A stretch of 64,000 bases of DNA from Bradyrhizobium sp. CB82 (lineage in GTDB: Bacteria > Pseudomonadota > Alphaproteobacteria > Rhizobiales > Xanthobacteraceae): assembly GCF_029714405.1 (NCBI RefSeq), contig NZ_CP121650.1:7693001-7757000 (forward strand), written 5' to 3'. This document shows, one piece after another, positions 50,974-58,870 of this stretch; position 1 is the first letter of the stretch; each line of letters starts with the position of its first letter. A program made the translations under genes and the position numbers. The notes under the pieces are model-generated. The model ran no database searches. It was given only the letters and a program-made list of their open reading frames with translations, and was not told the DNA's origin.

Positions 50974-51779
50974 TAGAAAGGGATCAGGAGCGGTCAGTTT
51001 CCAACTAACAAACCGGTTCAAGCGGTCCCGCTCCGCGGGTCCATTTCACGACATCATTGTTGCGCATCGCTGGGGGCAGAGCCCCGGTTGGGGAACTCTC
51101 GCACCAATTGTGTGGCCGACATTGTCGATGCCCGCTGGCAGATCGAGGCAGCCCCGGACGAACAAACGGAAATGCGGTATCCGACCCGCGTATCAGAGTC
51201 TGCAAACCGTCGTCTCAGCGGCTCTGCCTCCTGCGCTGCGTAACAATCATCCATTGGCAACTCCGGCACAAACGGAGATCGCACTCTCATGCCGATAACC
51301 CTGGACAACGAACATCAGAATTGGTGACCTTACCCGCCGAGCCAGTGTACTGGCGCGCGACGCCGCATGAGGCCTTGCCCTGTTTCAAAAAGCCGGTCTC
51401 ATCGATGACCAGAACCGCGTCCTCATCGCCGAGCGTTTGCAGCGCGTATTCACGGACAATATCGCGCGGCGCATCGGCGTCCCACTGCCCTCGACCCAGG
51501 ATCGCTTGCTGGCGCCACGGGCCTGGATCGCCGGCCCCTTCCGCCCGCATCCAACCCGTCTTGCGCGGCTCGTTGCCCAATAGTCCGTCGAGAAACTGTC
51601 CCGCCGCGGCCGCGACCCGCTCCTGCGTAAACAGCGGACGGATGCGTTGCTTGGCCTCTCGCAACGACGAAGCCCACAGCGTCAGCGTATCTTCAACCGA
51701 CGCGCCACCAATCATCAGATCCCGAATCATGGTCGCCCATGGATTCAGAACTATCCAAAAATAGCAACTGTAGTGCTAG

Positions 51780-53211
51780 CATTACAGTCGTAATTTTTGT
51801 TTGATGTGGGCTTTTTGAGCAATCGCTTGGTGAGCGCGTCGCCACAGCGACCATGCGATGACATAGCCAGGTCGAATTCGTTTTCGCGCGAGCCGCTGCG
51901 CTACTCTGCGGATTTCCTGGACCGACCAACGGATGAGGTGTTGCGTGTTGGGAGAGCGCGCGATGTGTTTTTTTGGGGCGGCGCGTTAGCTTTTCGGCGA
52001 ATGGCGGCCATCATGGCGAAGGTCAACATGACAAGCGACACATGACGATGCCAACCATGCCAGGATCGCGTTTCATTGTGATCAAGGCCCAACTCGTTCT
52101 TGGCGGTCTCAAAGCTATCTTCAATCGCCCAGCGATGTCCCTCTACAGCGACCAACTTCTTGATGGAAGTTCCGGCTGGACACCAGGTGGTGAAGTAAGC
52201 GAGGTCGCCATCAACGATATGGCGTCGGATCAGCAGGCCGCGCGTCCACAGGCCGCTGCGCTCCTCGTTGAACTCGCCGGCCTCGAGATCGGCGAGTTCA
52301 AGGTAGGCCCAATCATGCAGGCGCGGCCCCTTGGTTCCGTCGCCAGCCGACAGGCGTTGCCAGTCGGCCGGCTTTAGCGTTCTGGCGATCTCTTCCGCCG
52401 AGCCGCTGATCAACCGCTTCTGGCTCCAGGATCCGAACCAGTGATTGGCGGCGACGCCGAGCACGTAGCCTTTGCCGGCCTGGCGCAAATCTCGCTCGAT
52501 GTCGCCGACGCCGTAGACGCTGTCGCCCGCAACCCAGGCGAATGGGACGCGCGCCGCAATGGCGCGCGCGATCATCTTCGCGGCAAGTTGCGGTTTCGTC
52601 GCAAAGCCGACATCGCCTGGCACATGAGCGGCTTTCAGGCGACGCGGATCCTCCGTCCAGCTTTTCGGCAGATAGAGCGCGCGGTCCATGAAGGCATGGC
52701 CGTGACGCGACACATAGGTCGCGAACACGCCGATCTGACAATTCGTAATCTTCCCGGCCGAACCGGCGTATTGTCGCGCCACTCCGCAGGAGGCCTTGCC
52801 CTGCTTGAGAAAGCCAGTCTCGTCGATAACCAGCACCGCGCCTTCATCACCGAGATGCTCGACCACGTAATCGCGCACCAGATCTCGCAGCTCGTCTGCG
52901 TCCCATCGGTCTCGGCCCAAAAGCTCCTGCTGGCGCCATGGGCCAGGATCGCCCGCTGCCTCCGCTCGCATCCAACCTGTCTTACGCCGCTCTTCGCTCA
53001 GCAATCCATCAATGAACGTGCCCGCGCTCGCCGCCGTACGCTCCTGCGCAAACAATGGACGTATCCGTCGCTTCACGTCCCGAAGCGACGACGCCCACAA
53101 CTCCAGCACCGTTTCGATCGGCGCGCCCGTCGTCCATGATTGAGATCGAATCATGGTGATGCATCGAGTCAGAACTCGCGAAAGCGCGCAACAAAAATTA
53201 CGACTGTAATG
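51780..53211 (-). mobile_element. IS701 copy b, uninterrupted, 1432 bp
   Basis: Inverted ends CATTACAGTCGTAATTTTTG at both sides. CTAG stands outside each end (51776-51779 and 53212-53215). The left CTAG is shared with the right end of copy a, so the two elements are in tandem. Confidence 0.9.
51901..53154 (-). CDS. IS701-family transposase (copy b)
   Basis: The protein has 417 residues: PIETVLELWASSLRDVKRRI, RKTGWMRAEAAGDPGPWRQQ, D in VLVIDETGFLKQGKASCGVA, GHAFMDRALYLPKSWTEDPR, D in WVAGDSVYG, E in EGHRWAIEDSFETAKNELGL DHNETRSWHGWHRHVSLVML. It is complete and colinear with the split copy a, but differs at many residues, so the two are separate lineages rather than a fresh duplication. Confidence 0.92.
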   Translation of the reverse strand: MIRSQSWTTGAPIETVLELWASSLRDVKRRIRPLFAQERTAASAGTFIDGLLSEERRKTGWMRAEAAGDPGPWRQQELLGRDRWDADELRDLVRDYVVEHLGDEGAVLVIDETGFLKQGKASCGVARQYAGSAGKITNCQIGVFATYVSRHGHAFMDRALYLPKSWTEDPRRLKAAHVPGDVGFATKPQLAAKMIARAIAARVPFAWVAGDSVYGVGDIERDLRQAGKGYVLGVAANHWFGSWSQKRLISGSAEEIARTLKPADWQRLSAGDGTKGPRLHDWAYLELADLEAGEFNEERSGLWTRGLLIRRHIVDGDLAYFTTWCPAGTSIKKLVAVEGHRWAIEDSFETAKNELGLDHNETRSWHGWHRHVSLVMLTFAMMAAIRRKANAPPQKNTSRALPTRNTSSVGRSRKSAE

Positions 53212-53288
53212 CTAGTAGGGAATAATCACGGGCTGAAGCTCACCAACGCGCAGTCATTTCCCCGTGTCAGGCAGCTATTGCCCTCGTT

Positions 53289-54512
53289 TCATGTCGCAAC
53301 AACCGGTATCGTTCGAGAAGCACGAGACGTAAGCAGTTGGGCTCCGAGTTCCGTGACGACAACAACCTCTTCGTGAAGCATCAACTTCGGCGAGCCATCG
53401 AAATGCGAAGGATAATTCGTACTTGGCTCGACGTTGATAATCATACCGGGCTTTAGTATCGTCTTATCATCAGGCTGAACAGAAGGTAACTCAGGCATCC
53501 ACAAACCCATTGAGTGCCCCATTCGCCCGATGCTTGTAGGGTTACCTCGATTCTTTCCCCTATTTAGTACATTTGACATTGCGCTCCAAATATCGCAGAT
53601 CGGAATACCAGGTTTAACTGCGGCGATTCCTGCCTCAGTCGCATCCCAAACGAGTTGATAGGCACCTTCGGTATGCGGATCAGGCGCGCCGAACACAAAG
53701 TTTCGATTGAAGTCACTCCAATAAAAGTCGAACAAGCAGCCGGCGTCGATAAACAGGAGGTCCCCATCGGATAGAGGCTTGTCAGTTGGAACGCCGTAGG
53801 GGCGCGTGCAACCTCCTCGCCCAGAAGCACTGTTAATCCTCGTAGTTTTATCCACTCCACGAATAAAGCATTCGAGCTCAAAGAGGCGGCACGCCTCTCG
53901 TTCCGTCATGCCGCAACGCAGCTTTTCTGGCAAATTAATAAATGCTTCTGAGACAATCCCGCACACAGTACGAATTCGGTCAATCTCCGCAGGTGACTTG
54001 ATCATTCTCAAGGGAGTAAATATCGTGTCCGACGCATCGGCAAATGTCCGAGGTTTGATCGCATCCACAACACGCAGAAAGTCTCCTACTGGGAAGCCAA
54101 GCCTGCTTTCCGCGCCAAGCTCTGTCCCGACATTCGCATGGTCTGGCAATTGCTCGCGCAATGTTTTCGCAAGCGTGGAAACACCCTCATCTTTTGGATT
54201 CGGACCTGACCAAGTTCGATAATTTTTTAACCAGGTAGTCTCACCATAAAACTCATCGAGTCCCGATGGTAGGATCGCGACGGCTTCATCAGATGAAGGG
54301 ATGAGAAGAAAGCGCGGCCGGGTGGTCTGATGCGGCGTCGGGCCGATTTCACCAACAAAATAGCGCAAGTTATGTTCTGATGTCACGAGAAGTGCGTCGA
54401 AAGCGTATCGTTTCATTAAACGCCTCGCTTGCTCGACACGGTTTTCGTATTCCATTTGGGAGAATGGAGCGCAAGGGATCGTTGTGATAGAAGCGCAGTC
54501 AAGTGCCGTCAT
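53289..54512 (-). CDS. M24 family metallopeptidase-like protein (Xaa-Pro peptidase / creatinase fold)
   Basis: The protein has 407 residues from the ATG at 54512 (GGAG about 8 bases upstream; the frame runs 54 codons further without support). The creatinase-type N-domain holds ARRLMKRYAFDALLVTSEHN LRYFVG. The pita-bread catalytic domain keeps all five metal ligands: D in LFIDAGCLFD, D in WSDFNRNF, H in GRMGHSMGLW, E in INVEPSTNY, E in MLHEEVVVV. The close match to the amidohydrolase-like M24 branch (including ectoine hydrolase and creatinase) leaves the substrate open: a proline dipeptide or an N-acyl/amidine compound. It is divergent from the biosynthetic operon, with about 1 kb between. Confidence 0.88.
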   Translation of the reverse strand: MTALDCASITTIPCAPFSQMEYENRVEQARRLMKRYAFDALLVTSEHNLRYFVGEIGPTPHQTTRPRFLLIPSSDEAVAILPSGLDEFYGETTWLKNYRTWSGPNPKDEGVSTLAKTLREQLPDHANVGTELGAESRLGFPVGDFLRVVDAIKPRTFADASDTIFTPLRMIKSPAEIDRIRTVCGIVSEAFINLPEKLRCGMTEREACRLFELECFIRGVDKTTRINSASGRGGCTRPYGVPTDKPLSDGDLLFIDAGCLFDFYWSDFNRNFVFGAPDPHTEGAYQLVWDATEAGIAAVKPGIPICDIWSAMSNVLNRGKNRGNPTSIGRMGHSMGLWMPELPSVQPDDKTILKPGMIINVEPSTNYPSHFDGSPKLMLHEEVVVVTELGAQLLTSRASRTIPVVAT

Positions 54513-55495
54513 AGTTCTTCTCCAACAAGAGCTGAAATCGGGGCGGCAGATCACGAAGATGCATTCAAGAGCTTGAGGCGGACGACTTCGTGAACGCTTT
54601 GTCAGCGGGCATCCGTCTGAAGCGTTCCTATTAGTCTTTCTCTTGGCTTCCCCGCAGTCCACGTACAAATGCACGAAACCATTCCCGGTTCACCACGCGT
54701 GCTCAACCACACAGGATCGGTAGTTGACAGTGAACGGCCTCACTTCCCCGACTATTCCTTGCGCCCCGTCCGTTGCCGCGCCCCTGAGCATTGTCATTGC
54801 CCGGCTCGGGTCCCGTCTCGGTTTGCGCGCCCGCCTCTGCCGCCGTATGCTTATACAGCGACCTTCTTATTCGACAGAGATGTACTTTTTGTTTTGCGAA
54901 AGTAGTGGACGCAGAGCTCCTCGGCAAGTTGAAGGGTAAGTCTCTTATGAAACGTAAGGCTTTATTGAGAGCGTTGAACTTGCGGTCGTATAGATGCTTT
55001 TAAGCCCCCTCGACTGCTGAGCTTTGCAGCTGGCGCGCTTGTGCGCGACAGGCTTAGCATCTGATAGATCGCCGTTCGGACTTCAGCCGTTATCCCAAAG
55101 TGGCTGCCCATTTGCGCGAACGGTGGTGGACGCTGTTGTGCCGGCGCAGCACATGACTGGATTGCTGCTCGGAACCAGCGACTCAGCTGATTAAGCACAC
55201 TCCCAATCCGGGTAGGTGCGTGCAAATCTGCGCCTAGCTAAGGTCCTGCAAACAATTTCGCCGGACTTTCAGCCGCGGAGCGGATTACGCCGGACCGCTT
55301 CTGCGCACACATTGAACGGACCTCGCTCCTGATGCAGATCAAGTTGGAATCTCTGAGGACGCTAGCCGATGACGATGTGGTCGTTCGGTATTGGATAGCA
55401 TCCCCTAATACGGACGGTTACTTTCATCGGCTTCGATGCTGCTTGCGAATCAAGTCAACTGCGGCTTGGCTGCGCCATTACGGCAGGCGAGCGAC
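54513..55495. other. Divergent intergenic region between M24 gene and operon
   Basis: Only short overlapping frames, none convincing. It must hold the promoters of the M24 gene and of the four-gene operon. No nod box or -24/-12 promoter was recognised. Confidence 0.45.
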
Positions 55496-56527
55496 ATGAT
55501 CGAGAGCAAACTGGAACTTCCGGCCTACGGTCCACCCGCCTTTCAGCGCCGGCAGGTGAATACATCCGGCGTAGCGACCTGCCATCCGCATTTCGGCGAA
55601 CTGCTGCAGGGTGCCTTCGACGTCGTGGAAGAAGGGCGCCGCCGGACTATACGTGCGCTGGTCTCAGTTCACATGCCGCATGCCGATGGATCGGTCGCCC
55701 GCATAACCTTGGAACCAAGTCGCAGGGGGAAGTTTCTGCTCAAGGCCGGCCACACGGGAATCCGCGTGAGACCGCCTCATTTCCGCAAATGTGAGATCGC
55801 GGCTCGGCTTGCCCTCGATGCGTTCGGGTTGAGGAGCATGGCTGCTAGCCTCGAAGTGACCACGGTCATCCCTTTAGGCGTCGGAATGGGCTCTTCTACG
55901 ACGGGCGTGGTAGCCTCCATCCGCGCAGTCGCCAACGCTGTCAGTGCCCATCGGGGGGTGCCCATCATTCTGGCGCCTCATCTGCAAGCGAAGCTTGCTG
56001 TGGCGGTCGAGCATGCATGCGACTCGCTTATGTTCGACTGCACAGGCACTACCATCTTGTTCGCCCAACGCATGGGCAAGATTGTCCGGACGTTCAACGG
56101 TCCTCTTCCGCAAATGCATGTTCTCGGGTTTGACACCAACTCGGCCGACGGCCGTATCGACACCGACCGATTACCGCGAGCGCGCTACTCGCGCGACCAG
56201 ATAGCCGCGTTCGGGTGCTCGATAGCGGTCCTGGAGCGGGCAATTGCTGAGCAGAGCGTTGCGCTCGCCGGTCGGGTTGCGACCTTTTCCGCGATGACGA
56301 GCGAGACCGCCATGCAGAATGCACTCAAGAAGCCGAAGTTTAGCGAACTCATCCGTATCAAGGAATGCACCGGCTCGGCAGGTATCATCGTCGCCCATAG
56401 CGGTACTGTCGCAGGCCTGATCTTCGACCCGGCTCAGCCAGACCTTCGCACCCGAGTGGGTGAGGCCAGCACCGCGATCACCCGCCTCGGCTTCGATCGC
56501 CTTCGTACGTTCTCGACCCCGTATTGA
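55496..56527 (+). CDS. GHMP kinase, L-threonine kinase (PduX)-like, first gene of operon
   Basis: The protein has 343 residues from the ATG at 55496 (AGGCGAG upstream; 20 more codons are open). The N-terminal motif ATCHPHFGELLQGAFD (about residues 26-40) matches the A.CPG.CGELIQG start of threonine kinases. The phosphate loop PLGVGMGSSTTGVVAS lies near residues 126-141, and the C-terminal motif IIVAHSGTVAGLIFDP near 300 is typical of PduX-like enzymes. It probably phosphorylates the hydroxyl of threonine or a related hydroxy amino acid with ATP. No cobalamin genes are near, so a vitamin B12 role is unlikely. The stop overlaps the ribosome site of the next gene, so the two are translationally linked. 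Confidence 0.85.
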   Translation: MIESKLELPAYGPPAFQRRQVNTSGVATCHPHFGELLQGAFDVVEEGRRRTIRALVSVHMPHADGSVARITLEPSRRGKFLLKAGHTGIRVRPPHFRKCEIAARLALDAFGLRSMAASLEVTTVIPLGVGMGSSTTGVVASIRAVANAVSAHRGVPIILAPHLQAKLAVAVEHACDSLMFDCTGTTILFAQRMGKIVRTFNGPLPQMHVLGFDTNSADGRIDTDRLPRARYSRDQIAAFGCSIAVLERAIAEQSVALAGRVATFSAMTSETAMQNALKKPKFSELIRIKECTGSAGIIVAHSGTVAGLIFDPAQPDLRTRVGEASTAITRLGFDRLRTFSTPY

Positions 56528-56538
56528 GGATGCATTCG

Positions 56539-57576
56539 ATGCCGGACACGCTCTCCGACATCATCGGCGCTCATGCGCCCCTCAAAATCGTCTCATTGCG
56601 GCCTAAAAACTTGGCGGCCATCGACTTCAGGATGATGAAAGTTTTTCCGGCGTTTAACATTATCGAAACAGGTGTTCGCAACGGCGACATCAGGCCTAAC
56701 ACGACGGTCGTCGAAACATCGAGCGGAACCATGGCCCTCGGTCTTGCCATCGTTTGCATGCACTTCGGGCTCAAATTGCATATCTTTGGTGATCGCGCCA
56801 TCGAGCCGCCACTCAAACGCACGATGGAGGAGTTGGGAGCCGAAGTGCATCTCGTCGAGGCCGCGGCATCCGAAGCGAACGTCCAACTGATCCGGAAACG
56901 AGCGCTGCTTGATTTCATGGACCACACTGGCGCCACCTGGTCACGGCAGTACGACAACCTCGGCAATCGCCTTTCCTATGCACGTCCAGCTGAGGAAGCG
57001 ATCAGGCAATTCGGCAAGATCGACATGATCGTCGCAACCGTGGGCTCGGGCGGTTCATCCTGCGGTCTTGCCCACTACTGCCGCGCATTTTTTCCCGAGA
57101 TGAAACTCGTCGGCATCGACACTTTTGGTAGCGTATTGTTTGGCCAACCCGCTGGGCGCCGCGATCTCCGCGGTCTCGGCAATAGCATTCTCCCTGGCAA
57201 TTTGTTTCACGAGGCATTCGATGAAATCCATTGGCTCGGCGCCAACGAAGCATACCAAGCTGCGCATCGACTTCATCGCGAAACTTCGCTAAAGCGCGGG
57301 CCCACGAGCGGGGCAGCCTACATGGTCGCCAAGTGGTACGCGGAGCGTTTTCCCCAAAGCAAGGTGCTCGCCGTGTTCCCGGATGACAGCATTCGTTACG
57401 AGCACAACGTCTATGATCCAGTGTGGCTGGGCGAGCACAACTATCGGACCGAGCTTGCCGCGATCGAGCCTATTCTCGTCAATCATCCCCTTTGCGCCAA
57501 GCGCGGCTGGTGTCGTTTCGATTGGAACCGCCGCTCGCTAGCCGGCGTGATGGAGGCTTCGCGTTCCGCAAAGTGA
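56539..57576 (+). CDS. PLP-dependent cysteine synthase/threonine synthase-fold enzyme
   Basis: The protein has 345 residues from the ATG at 56539 (GAGG at 56526-56529, spacing 9); ATG 56530 and TTG 56524 are also in frame. Fold type II signs: TTVVETSSGTMALGLAIVCM (PLP/substrate loop, cf. PTSGNTG), HIFGDRAIEPPLKRTMEELG AEVHLVE, VATVGSGGSSCGLAHY (phosphate loop, cf. GTGGT.TG). By spacing from the ETSSGT loop the Schiff-base Lys is K34 in RMMKVFPAFN, where related enzymes have S-x-K-D-R; the context is unusual. Such enzymes replace a beta leaving group (acetyl, phospho) with a nucleophile. With the upstream kinase, the substrate could be an O-phospho amino acid. Confidence 0.85.
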   Translation: MPDTLSDIIGAHAPLKIVSLRPKNLAAIDFRMMKVFPAFNIIETGVRNGDIRPNTTVVETSSGTMALGLAIVCMHFGLKLHIFGDRAIEPPLKRTMEELGAEVHLVEAAASEANVQLIRKRALLDFMDHTGATWSRQYDNLGNRLSYARPAEEAIRQFGKIDMIVATVGSGGSSCGLAHYCRAFFPEMKLVGIDTFGSVLFGQPAGRRDLRGLGNSILPGNLFHEAFDEIHWLGANEAYQAAHRLHRETSLKRGPTSGAAYMVAKWYAERFPQSKVLAVFPDDSIRYEHNVYDPVWLGEHNYRTELAAIEPILVNHPLCAKRGWCRFDWNRRSLAGVMEASRSAK

Positions 57577-57587
57577 AGGCTACTGCA

Positions 57588-58870
57588 ATGGCGATCTCCG
57601 CCGCGATTTTCATCGAGTCCAATACCTCCGGCTCGGGTGCCGACTTCATTCTGCGCGCCCAAGAACTGGGGCTCGTTACAGTCTTTGTCACCGCCTCGCC
57701 TGAGCGGTATAGCTTTCTGCACGGCAGTCCGGAACTCGACCTACGCATATGCGATACGTCCTCAGACGTCGCTATTTCCGCCGTCGTCGATGATGTCGCC
57801 GCGGTCATGCCGATTGAGCTGCTAACCACCTCGAGCGATCTCTATCTTCACGCGGCCGCGCTGCAAGCAAGGCGGCTCGGGCTCATCGGCCCGGATCCCG
57901 ATGCCATCGCACTCTGTAGGGACAAGGCTCGCCAGGCTGCCGCCCTGCGTGAGGGGGGCGTCGGGGTCCCCTATAGCGCCGTCGTGGGTGCGGACTGTGA
58001 TATCCGCAACGCCATTACACGGATCGGCTTACCTGCAGTCGTAAAGCCGATCAGCGGTACCGGTAGCGTCGGTGTCACCCTGGTGGAAACTGAGACCGAC
58101 GCGATCCAGGCTTTGCGCAACCTGCTCGGAACCACGACGGACGTGCGCGGCCGCCCTATCCAATCCGGCGCCCTTATCATGTCGTATATTGCGGGCGACG
58201 AGTTTTCCGTCGAGATTCTCGACAGTCGGGTCATCGGCGTGACGCGCAAACATCTCGGAAATCTACCGCATTTCGTCGAGATCGGGCACGATGCGCCGGC
58301 AATGATGTCGCCTCAATTGCGAGCGCAAATCGTATGTGAAGCCCTTCGCGCCATAGCGGTCCTGCGTCATGCGCGGGGACCAGCTCATGTAGAACTCCGG
58401 GTACACCAGGGCAGCATCACGATTATCGAAGTTAATCCACGCCTCGCCGGCGGCTCGATCCCCACCCTTTTCCGTCACGCGACTGGCTTCGATCTGGTCC
58501 TCGCATTCCTATGCAGCCTACTGGGGGTGCCCCCACGACTCCGGGCGCAGGCGCGCACGGTTCGATCCGATTCATCCTGCCGGAGCGCGAAGGCTTTTTC
58601 GACCTCCCTCAGTCCCGCGAGCGCCTTGTCGACCGCTTCGGACTAACGGAGTTCGCGCTATATCGCACGCTGCCGACGGAGTTTAGGCGATCGAACGATT
58701 TCCGCGACCGAATCGGTCACGTCATCGCGGTTGACGACGATGCGGCGGCTGCTGCCTCGCGTGCCGAAGCTGCGGTTGCTTTCATCCGACAGGGATCAGG
58801 AGATAACTTTGCACAAGACAGGCCGCATCAAATCCACGCTCCATCCAGAAGCGAGCTCCGTCGTTTTTGA
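57588..58870 (+). pseudogene. ATP-grasp carboxylate-amine ligase, apparent frameshift near 58553
   Basis: ATG 57588 with GAAGG 8 bases upstream. The start AISAAIFIESNTSGSGADFI is typical of amino-acid ligases. ATP-grasp core: RDKARQAAALREGGVGVPYS, PAVVKPISGTGSVGVTLVE (ATP-binding loop), MSYIAGDEFSVEILDSRVIG, HVELRVHQGSITIIEVNPRL AGGSIP (metal-binding E and N). The frame reads on to a stop at 58646 without family resemblance, but a second frame from about 58555 continues the C-terminal domain: GSIRFILPEREGFFDL and FRDRIGHVIAVDDDAAAA, to 58870. Removing GC from GCGCGC at 58551-58556 would join them into about 427 residues. It overlaps the next gene by 62 bases. Confidence 0.8.

Larger units (their letters stand above)
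47423..51048 (+). mobile_element. IS3-family element containing group II intron A2
   Basis: Inverted ends TGAAATGGACCC (47423) and GGGTCCATTTCA (to 51048). CGAC flanks both sides (47419-47422 and 51049-51052), a 4-bp target duplication. Without the intron the element is 1362 bp, normal for the IS407-like subgroup. Confidence 0.9.
46147..51312 (+). mobile_element. IS110 (IS1111-like) element inserted in IS701a, itself carrying IS3
   Basis: Subterminal inverted repeats ATGTTCGTTGTCC occur at both ends (left near 46149, right near 51305 inverted). The transposase is at 46247-47361. Its right-hand non-coding part is split by the IS3 element at 47423-51048; CGAC is duplicated at that point. Confidence 0.65.
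45336..51730 (-). pseudogene. IS701-family transposase (copy a), split by the IS110 insertion
   Basis: The N-terminal part (51730 to about 51313) runs DTLTLWASSLREAKQRIRPL to the first catalytic D in VLVIDETGFLKQGKASCGVA and ends GSAGKVTN. The C-terminal part (about 46145 to 45336) resumes exactly in register, CQIGVFAAYVSRHGHAFIDR, with D in VAADSVYS and E in GHRWAVEDSFETTKNELGLD. Between them lie more than 5 kb of IS110, IS3 and intron. Confidence 0.88.
41346..51775 (-). mobile_element. IS701 copy a, interrupted by introns and by nested IS110/IS3/intron
   Basis: Outer ends: CATTACAGTTG at 41346-41356 and its inverse CAACTGTAGTG ending at 51775. CTAG flanks both (41342-41345 and 51776-51779). 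Summing the IS701 pieces (41346-41356, 45187 to about 46145, about 51313-51775) gives roughly 1430 bases, the length of the uninterrupted neighbour copy b. The rest, about 9 kb, is inserted DNA. Confidence 0.8.

Noticed and set aside
55496..56527. Cobalamin-pathway role for the threonine-kinase-like protein
   Set aside because: No cob or pdu gene is present; its operon partners point to amino acid chemistry instead.
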